Shown here one piece after another: positions 35,087-43,029 of a DNA stretch of 64,000 nt. The notes beneath the pieces were generated by a model. It had not been told where the DNA came from. It saw nothing but the letters and a program-made list of their open reading frames with translations, and searched no databases. The position numbers and the translations under genes were made by a program. The stretch is from Mucilaginibacter flavidus (GTDB taxonomy: Bacteria; Bacteroidota; Bacteroidia; Sphingobacteriales; Sphingobacteriaceae): NCBI RefSeq assembly GCF_024055575.1, contig NZ_JAMXOE010000002.1:62001-126000 (forward strand), read 5' to 3'. Position 1 is the first letter of the stretch; each line of letters begins with the position of its first letter.

Positions 35087-35902
35087 CTACTTCACACTCT
35101 TTTTAAGCACGATAAAATATCCCGCTACAAAAACCGCTACAGCAACAGCAAGGCTAACCCAGGTATCTTTGGTAAGCATCTCAACAGTAAAATGCGGCAT
35201 AGCAGATGGGTGATTGTCTCCCCCTTTAGTATTTTGCCCGAACGCCCTCATAGCCATCATTGGATGAGAATAAGGGAAAAGATAAGCATAAGCCCAGCCA
35301 TTTCCGGCCAGGATACCTCCCGTGATAGTGCAGATGAATCCAATTCCCATCGGTTTTAAAAAATCGCTGAATAAAAGACTTAATAAAAACTGGATAGATA
35401 GAATTCCCAAAGAAGCAAGGAAAAACTTAAAGTATATCTGGGTTAAAATACTTGCAATGCTATATTCACTAAATTTTAACGATGGTTTCAATATTCCTAA
35501 GAAATTACCAAAGCCGAGTGTAAATAAAACAAACAGCGCCAGGCAAAGAAACAGGAGAAAAAAGGCATAAAAGTATTTAGCGGCGTAAACTGATAATTTG
35601 GGTATAGGCAGACTAAAAATAGTTTTCCATGTATCAGCTTTATGTTCGAGGCTATTTACCGAATAGGCAATGAAAATGATGAGCATGGGCATCAGTAACA
35701 GCCCCATTACACCTAATATTGGTGCGGCAAATTTAAGCCAGAGTTCCATACCGGAATTCTTCATCAAATCATCACTCTTTGCAAAAAAGCCAATGAATAC
35801 AAACAGGCAAAGCAGGAACGGCAACAAAACCGCACTCCAAAAACCCATTGTTTTGCGGGTTTTGTAAAATTCGGACCGGAACGATAATATAAATCCTTTC
35901 AT
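35087..35902 (-). CDS. ABC transporter permease (ABC-2 / lantibiotic-immunity type)
   Basis: The 271-residue protein has six transmembrane helices. Its N-terminus (LSFRSEFYKTRKTMGFWSAV) is typical of ABC-2 type permeases that work with a separate ATPase. It lies 6 bp downstream of the ATPase gene. The pair resembles exporters for antimicrobial peptides or sodium, but the substrate is not evident. A LytS/LytTR two-component pair starts 200 bp beyond the start of this operon, divergently, and may control it. Confidence 0.8.
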   Translation of the reverse strand: MKGFILSFRSEFYKTRKTMGFWSAVLLPFLLCLFVFIGFFAKSDDLMKNSGMELWLKFAAPILGVMGLLLMPMLIIFIAYSVNSLEHKADTWKTIFSLPIPKLSVYAAKYFYAFFLLFLCLALFVLFTLGFGNFLGILKPSLKFSEYSIASILTQIYFKFFLASLGILSIQFLLSLLFSDFLKPMGIGFICTITGGILAGNGWAYAYLFPYSHPMMAMRAFGQNTKGGDNHPSAMPHFTVEMLTKDTWVSLAVAVAVFVAGYFIVLKKSVK

Positions 35903-35908
35903 AATGGC

Positions 35909-36808
35909 TTAGGCGTGTTGGGTTATGGCTAAAAATAATTTTTCCAGGTCCTGCTGTTGCTTGTTAATGCTGTAAACAGTGTAACCGTTTTGGTTAAGCA
36001 GGGCGTTTATCTCGCCCATAGTTTCTTTCGAAGTGAAGGGCACAAATACGCAATGGTCGTTAACTTCAGCAACGTCAATATTATTCTTCTTCAAGAAATT
36101 TGCTGCATCAACACTTCGGTCGGTTTCAATTTGTACCGATGGCTTATTTGATGCCTCCAGTTCCTGTATACTGCCCTGGAACATCAGTTCGCCAAAGTTG
36201 ATAATACCCACATGAGTAGCCATCTTTTGAATTTCGGCCAGTAAATGGCTCGAAATAAAAACAGTTTTTTTATGTACGGTGGTTAGTTTCACCAGCAGTT
36301 CGCGTATTTCAATAATGCCATTTGGATCGAGGCCGTTGGTCGGCTCATCCAATATAAGGAGTTTGGGGTCGCTTAACAACGCTAACGCAATGCCTAAGCG
36401 TTGTTTCATCCCCAATGAATATTGGCCTGCCTTTTTATGGGCTGCCGTTGTTAAATGCACTAAATCGAGCATTTCATCAACCCGCTTTTCGCCGACGCCT
36501 AATAGCAAGGCGCGGTTCAGCAGGTTTTCTTTACCGCTCATATGTAGGTAAATGGCTGGCTGCTCAATAAGCGAACCTATTTGCGACAGTATTTCGATGC
36601 GATTGCTTTGCAGCTCTTTTTCAAAAATAAGAATGCTGCCTTCCTGCGTTTTTAGCAGGTTAAGCAGCAATTTTATAGTGGTGGTTTTACCGGCGCCGTT
36701 TGGGCCCAGGAAGCCGTAAATACTTCCCTCCGGAACTTGCAATGATAGTGACTTAACAACCGTTTGGCTGCCAAATGTAAAGGTTAGGTTTTGGGTACTA
36801 ATTACCAT
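35909..36808 (-). CDS. ABC transporter ATP-binding protein
   Basis: The 299-residue ATPase is complete: Walker A GPNGAGKTTT, Q-loop region, signature YSLGMKQRLGIALAL, Walker B LLILDEPTNGLDPNG and the switch His in VFISSHLL. The C-terminal 80 residues (SNKPSVQIETDRSVDAANFL) are the accessory region common in bacitracin- and lantibiotic-type exporters. It forms an operon with the permease downstream, and its start overlaps the small membrane gene upstream by 7 bp. Confidence 0.88.
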   Translation of the reverse strand: MVISTQNLTFTFGSQTVVKSLSLQVPEGSIYGFLGPNGAGKTTTIKLLLNLLKTQEGSILIFEKELQSNRIEILSQIGSLIEQPAIYLHMSGKENLLNRALLLGVGEKRVDEMLDLVHLTTAAHKKAGQYSLGMKQRLGIALALLSDPKLLILDEPTNGLDPNGIIEIRELLVKLTTVHKKTVFISSHLLAEIQKMATHVGIINFGELMFQGSIQELEASNKPSVQIETDRSVDAANFLKKNNIDVAEVNDHCVFVPFTSKETMGEINALLNQNGYTVYSINKQQQDLEKLFLAITQHA

Positions 36809-37005
36809 ACTTTTTCTTTAGCTATGGCGCATACAGTTTTTACCAAACTAACGCTTTTATAAAAAAGCGAGGTCGCGTGTACTGAGGTACCAACAATAGT
36901 TTGCCTTTTTTGTTGAAACTGGTAACTTACACCCATTATAAGGGCAAAAAATACCGGTACCAGTAAAAGTATAAAAGGATTCGAGTTTTTGATAAGCGTT
37001 TTCAT
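36802..37005 (-). CDS. small membrane protein (67 aa) at the head of the ABC operon
   Basis: One transmembrane helix (NPFILLLVPVFFALIMGVSY) is followed by a short basic tail containing SLFYKSVSLVKTVCAIAKEK. The end overlaps the ATPase gene by 7 bp, so translation is coupled. No known domain applies. The conserved coupling suggests a small accessory subunit or regulator of the exporter. I infer this from position only. Confidence 0.55.
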   Translation of the reverse strand: MKTLIKNSNPFILLLVPVFFALIMGVSYQFQQKRQTIVGTSVHATSLFYKSVSLVKTVCAIAKEKVW

Positions 37006-37207
37006 CGTGATTGCTTTTGATGATACAAAGGAATATCAAAAAAACAACCCGCTAAAATCATTTAGACCAACACACAGGATTCATAGATAAACAAGCTAAT
37101 ACCCAAAGCAACCCGTTCGTCGGGTTTTAAAGCCAGTTTATCGACAAAACTTTGTGCTATATATAATATAAATGCTTTAACCCTGTGTAAATAGTATCTT
37201 AGAAGTG

Positions 37208-38215
37208 ATGAAAAAAAGCTGGCAAATATTTTGGCATGTATTTATTTGGGTTCTCATAGTCGGCTTTTTTGGGTATATTATTCACGCCAACGCTAAATTA
37301 AGTACCACCTATATGCTGGTGCTTTTACTGTATAGCGTTATAGATATCAGCCTGTTTTATGTTAACTATCTGTACCTGATACCAAAGTTTCTTGATAAAA
37401 AACAGTACGGCAAATATGCCATCGCCATAGTTGTGGCAATAGTTATATTTGGCGCTGGTAAATATGGCCTTGGATTGTTTTTAAAACCTTATGTATTAAT
37501 GCATGGCAAGGTTGAGATGGGGTTTGGCGAGTTTTTTTTAAGCACCACCGTTACCAACATCATATTTTTGCTACTAAGCGCTGCACTAAAATTTACGGTC
37601 GACTGGTTTTTAAATGAGCGCGTACAGCGTGATCTTGAAAACCAGCGTTTAAGCGCCGAATTGGCTTTTTTAAAGTCGCAGATAAACCCGCATTTCCTTT
37701 TCAACTCGCTCAACAGCATTTATTCGCTGGCTTACCAGCGGTCGGCCACCACGCCCGATGCAATTTTAAAACTCTCGGAAATTATGCGTTATATGCTTTA
37801 CGACTGTAACGATAACAAGGTCGACCTGTCTAAAGAGCTGCAATACCTTCAAAATTATATCGACCTGCAAAAAATAAGGTTTAGCGATAAGGCGTATATT
37901 GACTATAAGGTTGAAGGCAAAATTTTAAACCAGCAGATAGTGCCACTGCTGCTTATTGCATTTATTGAAAATGCCTTTAAACATGGTGTTGCCAACAACC
38001 CGCTTACCCCTATCAGGTTGTTGATTGATGTTGACGAGGAGCACCTGCATTTTTATATGCAGAATAAAAAACATACCAACAATCGTGATGCCTCGGGCGG
38101 AATTGGTTTGAATAATGTTAAACGTAGGCTAAATTTGCTATATCCAAATAAATATAATTTGGATATACGCGACGAAGCGGACACTTACACAGTTGAATTA
38201 TCATTAGTTTTATAA
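37208..38215 (+). CDS. LytS-like sensor histidine kinase (His_kinase family)
   Basis: There are four N-terminal transmembrane helices (about residues 8-130) with little periplasmic exposure, then a dimerisation region with the phospho-acceptor H162 in LKSQINPHFLFNSLNSI, and a C-terminal ATPase domain (about 225-330) with ENAFKHGV and GIGLNNVKRRL. This kinase type pairs with LytTR regulators. The regulator gene starts 1 bp after its stop. The start is the ATG at 37208; a GTG one codon earlier is less likely. Confidence 0.9.
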   Translation: MKKSWQIFWHVFIWVLIVGFFGYIIHANAKLSTTYMLVLLLYSVIDISLFYVNYLYLIPKFLDKKQYGKYAIAIVVAIVIFGAGKYGLGLFLKPYVLMHGKVEMGFGEFFLSTTVTNIIFLLLSAALKFTVDWFLNERVQRDLENQRLSAELAFLKSQINPHFLFNSLNSIYSLAYQRSATTPDAILKLSEIMRYMLYDCNDNKVDLSKELQYLQNYIDLQKIRFSDKAYIDYKVEGKILNQQIVPLLLIAFIENAFKHGVANNPLTPIRLLIDVDEEHLHFYMQNKKHTNNRDASGGIGLNNVKRRLNLLYPNKYNLDIRDEADTYTVELSLVL

Positions 38216-38216
38216 A

Positions 38217-38957
38217 ATGATTAGATGCCTTATTGTTGATGACGAGCCTTTGGCATTGCATATACTGGAAGACTATATTTCAAAAATTCCGTTTTTGCAA
38301 TTAGTTAAGGCCACTACCAACCCAATTGAAGCGCTAACCCTGGTGCAGGAAAAACTGGTGGACCTGGTTTTTTTGGACGTGCAAATGCCCGAACTTACCG
38401 GCATACAGTTTTTGCGCATTGCCAACGGCAAGGCCAAGGTTATTTTAACCACCGCCTACCCGCAATACGCCTTGGAAGGCTATGAACTTGATGTTATCGA
38501 CTACTTGTTAAAGCCCATTGCATTCGACAGGTTTTTTAAATCGGTACAGAAGGCACAGGGGGTGTTGCAACCCGCCGCTGCTCCTATTCAACCCGAGCCG
38601 GCTCAACACCATCCACAGCAGCAGCAAAATGATTTTTTAAGCGATTTTATCTTTGTAAAAACCGAGCATAAAATCCAGAAAGTGTATTTAAACGATATTC
38701 TTTTCATAGAAGGGTTAAAGGACTATATTTCGATATTCACCCCCGGCGAACGCATCATCACCCTGCAAAATATGAAGAAGATGGAAGACGCCCTGCCCGA
38801 GAGGAATTTTATCCGGGTGCACAAATCATACATTGTATCCATCAATAAAATTGACAGTATAGAACGAAGCCGCATTTTTATTGGGGATAAAGTGATTCCC
38901 GTTGGCGATACTTATAGAGAAGAATTTTTTAAGATTATTGACGGGAAGAATATCTAG
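38217..38957 (+). CDS. LytTR-family response regulator
   Basis: The 246-residue protein has a receiver domain with phospho-acceptor D54 (VFLDVQMPELTG), a Gln/Pro-rich linker (PAQHHPQQQQN, about residues 125-145), and a LytTR DNA-binding domain (about 150-245, with KIQKVYLNDILFIEGLKDYI and RVHKSYIVSINKI). These regulators bind direct repeats upstream of their targets. The adjacent kinase is the sure partner, and the divergent ABC exporter is a likely target by position. Confidence 0.9.
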   Translation: MIRCLIVDDEPLALHILEDYISKIPFLQLVKATTNPIEALTLVQEKLVDLVFLDVQMPELTGIQFLRIANGKAKVILTTAYPQYALEGYELDVIDYLLKPIAFDRFFKSVQKAQGVLQPAAAPIQPEPAQHHPQQQQNDFLSDFIFVKTEHKIQKVYLNDILFIEGLKDYISIFTPGERIITLQNMKKMEDALPERNFIRVHKSYIVSINKIDSIERSRIFIGDKVIPVGDTYREEFFKIIDGKNI

Positions 38958-39032
38958 CCCCCCAGCCCCCTAAAGGGGGAGCAAAAAGCTGGTTTCGAAG
39001 CTGTTCCCCCATTAGGGGGCTAGGGGGCTAGG
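38955..39032. repeat. GC-rich inverted repeat (AGCCCCCTAAAGGGGGA type) overlapping a gene end
   Basis: The left arm is around 38955-38980 (AGCCCCCCAGCCCCCTAAAG onwards) and the right arm around 39005-39032 (TTCCCCCATTAGGGGGCTAG onwards). They pair into a stable hairpin with a short loop containing AAAAGCTGGTTTCGAAGCTG. The left arm touches the stop of the LytTR gene. The right arm encodes the last six residues and stop codon of the acyltransferase gene on the other strand. Confidence 0.75.
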
Positions 39033-39764
39033 CTGCCCAAGCTGTTTCCTGATTTCATCCTCCGCCTGCAACACAACATCATCCGGTTTCCTGCCCTCCA
39101 TTTCAATAGGCGGCAGTACCGTCCACGACATGCTTAGGAAGGTATTTAACGGAAACTTGCCATACCGCACCATTTTCCATGAATTGTCAATAGCAACCGG
39201 CACTATCAGCGCTTCCGGACATTTTTTTAGCAACGTGGCAACACCAGCAGCCCGGAATCTTTTTATGATCCCATCCGCAGCGCGGGTGCCTTCGGGGAAT
39301 ATCATTGCCGACCAGTGTTTTTCTTTCATGTCGAGGCCCAGCCTGCCGATTTCGGTTAAGGATTGGCGCGAGTCGTTACGGTCGATGTTGGCGGCACCGC
39401 CGTGGCGTAAGTTATATGATATGGATGGGATGCCTTTGGCCAGTTCAATTTTCGAGATAAATTTTGCATGGTATTTACGAAGGAAGTATATCATTACCGG
39501 TATATCGTACAGGCTCTGGTGATTTGCCACAAATATCATTGGGCGTCCTTCAGGAAGGTTTTGTTTGTTTACGAACGAAACGGTGTTACCCAAAGCATAA
39601 TAGGTGCTCACCAGGAAAAAGTTCAGCACATCAACCGAACGTTTGTGCGCCTGGTAGCCAAACCAATTAAAGCATACCCATTGTATGGGATGAAAAATAA
39701 GCAGCGCCAGTCCAAAAAGAATGTAATGGATTGGCGTTAAAATGATGCCGAAAAGTCTTCTCAT
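39012..39764 (-). CDS. 1-acyl-sn-glycerol-3-phosphate acyltransferase (PlsC family)
   Basis: The 250-residue membrane-associated acyltransferase has the catalytic NHQSLYD box (H82, D87), an acceptor-binding FPEGTRAADG and the later block VPVAIDNSW. An N-terminal amphipathic or transmembrane segment (about 5-25) anchors it. It esterifies lysophosphatidate to phosphatidate. I start at the ATG at 39764 (MRRLFGIILT). The last six residues (PSPLAP) and stop are encoded by a GC-rich repeat arm, so the C-terminus may have been replaced. Confidence 0.85.
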   Translation of the reverse strand: MRRLFGIILTPIHYILFGLALLIFHPIQWVCFNWFGYQAHKRSVDVLNFFLVSTYYALGNTVSFVNKQNLPEGRPMIFVANHQSLYDIPVMIYFLRKYHAKFISKIELAKGIPSISYNLRHGGAANIDRNDSRQSLTEIGRLGLDMKEKHWSAMIFPEGTRAADGIIKRFRAAGVATLLKKCPEALIVPVAIDNSWKMVRYGKFPLNTFLSMSWTVLPPIEMEGRKPDDVVLQAEDEIRKQLGQPSPLAP

Positions 39765-39857
39765 AAAGTAGCGCAAAATTAGGAATTTTGGTTGATTAAG
39801 TTGGATTAGGTTGATTGAGTTTTTTAACTTCTGCAACGCTTACAACCACTACAACAT

Positions 39858-40418
39858 TTACAACCGGCCTTCCAATATCAACAACTGCACCCGTAACACC
39901 GCAGCCACCGTCATGGCATCGGTTATATCGCCGTTGCATACCATGCTGTACAATTCGGTAAAGGGTAGTTTTTTTATTACCAATTGCTCGGTATCTTCCG
40001 GTTCGGCCTCAAACTGTTTTAAACCCCGGGCAAGGTAAAGGATGCTCAGTTCGTCGCTAACCGAGTTAGATAAATGCAGGCGCTGCAGTTCCGTCCAGTT
40101 GTCGGCTTTAAGACCGGTTTCTTCCAGCAATTCGCGTTTAGCCGAATCCAATGGGTCGGTGCCAACAGGGCCGCCGCCCTCGGGCATTTCCCAGCTGTAT
40201 TGCCCCAATGCAAAGCGGAACTGGCCAACCAGGTAAGTATTCATTTCATCATCAAGCGGCAAAACCCCTATTGCCCGGTTTTTAAAATGCACTTTGCCAT
40301 ATATACCTGGATTGCCTGATGGATTGATAACCTGGTATTCAGTTACGTTTATCCATGGATTATCGTACTCAACTTTTTCGGCGGTTATTTGCCAGGGATT
40401 ATCTTCGGGGTGCTGCAT
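39858..40418 (-). CDS. NUDIX hydrolase (ADP-ribose pyrophosphatase-like)
   Basis: The 186-residue protein has a NUDIX box from GGGPVGTDPLDSAKRELLEE through TGL, with the REllEEtG metal-binding core complete. The preceding MPEGG and the flanking strands fit the ADP-ribose / nucleoside-diphosphate-sugar branch. Members hydrolyse NDP-X substrates. The exact substrate is open. It stands alone; the next upstream gene ends 51 bp away. Confidence 0.85.
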   Translation of the reverse strand: MQHPEDNPWQITAEKVEYDNPWINVTEYQVINPSGNPGIYGKVHFKNRAIGVLPLDDEMNTYLVGQFRFALGQYSWEMPEGGGPVGTDPLDSAKRELLEETGLKADNWTELQRLHLSNSVSDELSILYLARGLKQFEAEPEDTEQLVIKKLPFTELYSMVCNGDITDAMTVAAVLRVQLLILEGRL

Positions 40419-40469
40419 ATTATTTAGATTGAACCAGTAAAATTAAGCTAAAAGGCGATAGCACCTTAG

Positions 40470-41084
40470 TTATTTTGCATTAAGCATCATGTGAAAGCTC
40501 TGGTCTTTGGCTAATTTGTCCCAATACCGGGTTACGTAGGCTTTTACAGCTTTGGGCAACTCGTCGAAAGATTTATCGATCGTCAGTTCCGGCTCATCGC
40601 TGTCGCTGTCAGGTTCGTAAGCCCTGATAGCGTATTTTTTGTTTTTGTAGTGCAGCATCAGCTTCCAGTTCGTACCTACGAACTTTTCCTTCGGCTTCTC
40701 TATCCAGTAACTATAAACGATTATGGTTTCATAAACGCCATCTTTGTCTATATCTACAAACTTGGTGTAATCGTCGGCCATGCCAATTTCAGATTCTGCA
40801 AAGTCCTTTATCTGCCAATCCTGCGCATAGGCACCGTTTATTTTGGTATAGGCTGTGCAGAAAAAGTTTTTACCTTCTTCGGTGGCGGTAGCCAGCAGCA
40901 GGTGCTGTCCCGCAGCATCTTTATATTCGTAGCATTCCTGAACTTTCCCTTCAAATTTAACCGGGATGGGAGCTTTAGCCCGAACTGTATCATTAGCCTG
41001 TATGGTTTTCACATACATTTGGGCACCGCTTTGCTGCACCGCAAGCGTTATTGTGGCTATCAGCACAAAGAAGAGTTTATTCAT
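40470..41084 (-). CDS. exported hypothetical protein (204 aa)
   Basis: A signal peptide (MNKLFFVLIATITLAVQQSG, ending AQ) leads into a beta-rich domain. FVDIDKDGVYETIIVYSYWI looks like an Asp-rich loop of the FG-GAP/EF-hand kind, and NWKLMLHYKNKKYAIRA closes a strand pair. The layout recalls a group of exported proteins labelled by similarity as surface-polysaccharide related, but I am not certain. I start at the ATG at 41084. An upstream in-frame Met would add 16 residues before the signal. Confidence 0.55.
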   Translation of the reverse strand: MNKLFFVLIATITLAVQQSGAQMYVKTIQANDTVRAKAPIPVKFEGKVQECYEYKDAAGQHLLLATATEEGKNFFCTAYTKINGAYAQDWQIKDFAESEIGMADDYTKFVDIDKDGVYETIIVYSYWIEKPKEKFVGTNWKLMLHYKNKKYAIRAYEPDSDSDEPELTIDKSFDELPKAVKAYVTRYWDKLAKDQSFHMMLNAK

Positions 41085-41121
41085 TACTAAGGGGATTCGG
41101 TATAAAGCTACAAAATAGCCC

Positions 41122-41916
41122 TTACCTGCCAAACGCCCACACCAAAAACTTAGGCATAGCTTTGGCCCAGGTTTCGGTATTGTGGCTGCCGCCTACCATT
41201 TCAACGTATTGAACATCCGCCGGACGGGTAAAACCTTTATCTTCCAGCTCTTTTATCAGGTCGACGGTATCGTCAATCGAGTCAATTATCCCGTTTTTGT
41301 TGCGGTCGCTGGTTTCGTCTTTGGTGCCGGTTTGCAACCAGATTTTAATGCCGGGCTTTACTGCGGTATTCCGCACGATGCTGTGCATGATACGGTCGCT
41401 TTCGGTGTAACCTTTTGTCAAATCCTTGCTTCTCCACCAAAACGAGCCGGAGAATACACCTGTTTTGTCGAACAATTGTGGATTACTCCAGGCAATGTCA
41501 AGCGCAGACAATCCGCCTAATGAAAAACCGGCAAAAGCCGTTGAATTAAATGTCTCTATGCCGGTAAGTTTGGTAATTCCCGGTAATAGTTCAGTTTTAA
41601 TAAATTCGGTGTATTGGGCTGCCTTTGCGCCGCGTTTTTTAAAATCGGGCTTGCCGGCTGTGCCATATTCCTGCAGGCGTTCGGGGCCTGCATGTATAGC
41701 CACCACCAACAGCGGTTTTATCCTGTTGGCATTCATTAAATCTTCCAGCGTATCCTTTAACTGCAGGCTTTCAATTTCCTGGCCGTCGTTAAGCAGCAAT
41801 AAATTAAGGGGTTCTGTTATTTCGTTATCTTCGGGCATCAACAACGTGCAGGTTACATCGCGTTTCAGCACGTCCGATTTTAGGGTGATATTATTTTCAG
41901 TGATAGCTATCTCCAT
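41122..41916 (-). CDS. esterase-D/enterochelin-esterase-like alpha/beta hydrolase
   Basis: The 264-residue hydrolase has nucleophile Ser in AFAGFSLGGLSALDIAW (GxSxGG), an N-terminal region LLLLNDGQEIESLQLKDTLE typical of the putative-esterase family, and a late GGSHNTETWAKAMPKF supplying the catalytic His. No signal peptide is present. It is divergent from the amide-ligase cluster, sharing a 343-bp spacer with it, and could be a companion hydrolase. I start at the ATG at 41916. Confidence 0.75.
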   Translation of the reverse strand: MEIAITENNITLKSDVLKRDVTCTLLMPEDNEITEPLNLLLLNDGQEIESLQLKDTLEDLMNANRIKPLLVVAIHAGPERLQEYGTAGKPDFKKRGAKAAQYTEFIKTELLPGITKLTGIETFNSTAFAGFSLGGLSALDIAWSNPQLFDKTGVFSGSFWWRSKDLTKGYTESDRIMHSIVRNTAVKPGIKIWLQTGTKDETSDRNKNGIIDSIDDTVDLIKELEDKGFTRPADVQYVEMVGGSHNTETWAKAMPKFLVWAFGR

Positions 41917-42259
41917 CTCAAGCCAGCTCGCGTACATCTCTATTAGTATTAATTAAAGGCGCAAATTTACGGATTTCAATTTGAAGATTAGCTGATTTGA
42001 AAATTTGATGATATTGAGTTGATAATCCGGCAGTAACTGTTGGTTTGGATAGCTGAAATTTAACCACAGAGAGTCAGAGAATACACAGAGAGCACTGAGC
42101 CAGTCATTTCGTTTTTTTTAATCTCTGTGACCTCCGCGTTCTCCCCCGTGTCTCCGTGGTTAAAACTGCAATTGATTTTCAAATCTTCTTATTTTCAAAT
42201 CAATTTATTTGTAAATCAAATTATTCCCTATCTTACATTCATAAATAAATTAAAACGAT
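41917..42259. other. divergent intergenic region with promoter candidates and a CACAGAG repeat
   Basis: No gene is evident in these 343 bases. They lie between two divergent hydrolase genes. A CACAGAG-type inverted repeat spans about 42059-42165. The left arm is TTAACCACAGAGAGTCAGAG onwards; the right ends CCCCGTGTCTCCGTGGTTAA. To its right, TTTG at 42208-42211, 17 bp, then TATCTTAC at 42229-42236 is a candidate promoter for the plus-strand cluster. The leader would be about 20 nt long. Confidence 0.5.
42208..42236 (+). promoter_or_regulatory. candidate promoter of the amide-ligase cluster
   Basis: TTTG, a 17-bp spacer and TATCTTAC resemble the -33/-7 pair, but the -7 box matches TAnnTTTG only in its first part. 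It is the best candidate before the esterase gene at 42260. No other promoter-like pair is evident in the gaps inside the cluster. Confidence 0.3.
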
Positions 42260-42967
42260 TTGGTAGAAAAATATCACCGCTGGTATTCCCAGAACCTTGG
42301 GCTTGATGTAGAGATGCTGGTTTTTGGCGACCGCGGCTACCCTATCATCCTGTTCCCTACATCGCAAGGCAAGTATCATCAAAATAAAGATGAAGGGCTT
42401 ATTGAAAGCGTGCGCTGGTTTATTGACGAGGGGCTGGTAAAAATTTATTGCCCCGATAGTTTCGATTGGCTTACCTGGTACAACAAAGGCGTTCATCCGC
42501 TCGAGCGGGCCAACCGCTATAACTGGTACGATAAAATGCTGAACGAAGAACTGGCACCCTGGGCCATGCATGAAACCGGCGTAGGTAAAGTGGCCACAGC
42601 GGGCTGCAGTTTTGGTGGCTATCACGCGGTTAATTTCGCACTCAAACATCCCGACAAAGTGGGCAACCTGTTCAGCATGAGCGGGGCATTTGATATTAAG
42701 CAATTTATGGACGGTTTTTACAGCGACGATGTATTTTACAACAACCCGGTTGATTTTTTACCCGGCAGCAACCTGCCCGATTTATGGCACATGAACATCA
42801 TCCTCGGCACAGCAGAACATGACATTTGCCGGGAAGATAATAATCGACTGTCAAACATTTTAAGCCAAAAGCACATTAACCATTGGTTGGATGTTCGGCC
42901 CTTTGCAAGCCACGACTGGCCAATTTGGAAGGAAATGTTTCCGCATTATTTGTCGACGATAAAATAG
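42260..42967 (+). CDS. alpha/beta-hydrolase esterase (COG4947-like), first gene of the amide-ligase cluster
   Basis: The 235-residue hydrolase has nucleophile Ser in TAGCSFGGYHAVNFAL, an acidic residue in GTAEHDICREDN and the closing His in ASHDWPIW. The family is poorly characterised. The product starts VEKYHRWYSQNLGLDVEMLV. The only start codon that keeps this region is a TTG at 42260, because a stop lies three codons upstream. If TTG is not used, residue 18 (Met) is the next choice. It leads five co-oriented genes, of which the others are ligases and an amidotransferase, so it may cleave an ester or amide of the pathway product. Confidence 0.72.
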   Translation: MVEKYHRWYSQNLGLDVEMLVFGDRGYPIILFPTSQGKYHQNKDEGLIESVRWFIDEGLVKIYCPDSFDWLTWYNKGVHPLERANRYNWYDKMLNEELAPWAMHETGVGKVATAGCSFGGYHAVNFALKHPDKVGNLFSMSGAFDIKQFMDGFYSDDVFYNNPVDFLPGSNLPDLWHMNIILGTAEHDICREDNNRLSNILSQKHINHWLDVRPFASHDWPIWKEMFPHYLSTIK

Positions 42968-43007
42968 ATACAAGAGTCAAGAATAAAGATACAAGAGTCA
43001 AGAATAA
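42966..43007 (+). repeat. two tandem 21-bp GAGTCAAGAATAA units
   Basis: The unit AGATACAAGAGTCAAGAATA A occurs twice without interruption (42966-42986 and 42987-43007). The core GAGTCAAGAATAA is the recurring family word. They lie in the 62-bp gap between the esterase gene and the ATP-grasp gene. There is no further copy, so this is not an array. Confidence 0.7.
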
Positions 43008-43029
43008 AGAATAATCAAACACCACTACC

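Noticed and set aside
42966..43007. Possible start of a CRISPR or VNTR array (two 21-bp units)
   Set aside because: Only two units, with no spacers between them; they carry the recurring GAGTCAAGA word of dispersed repeats.
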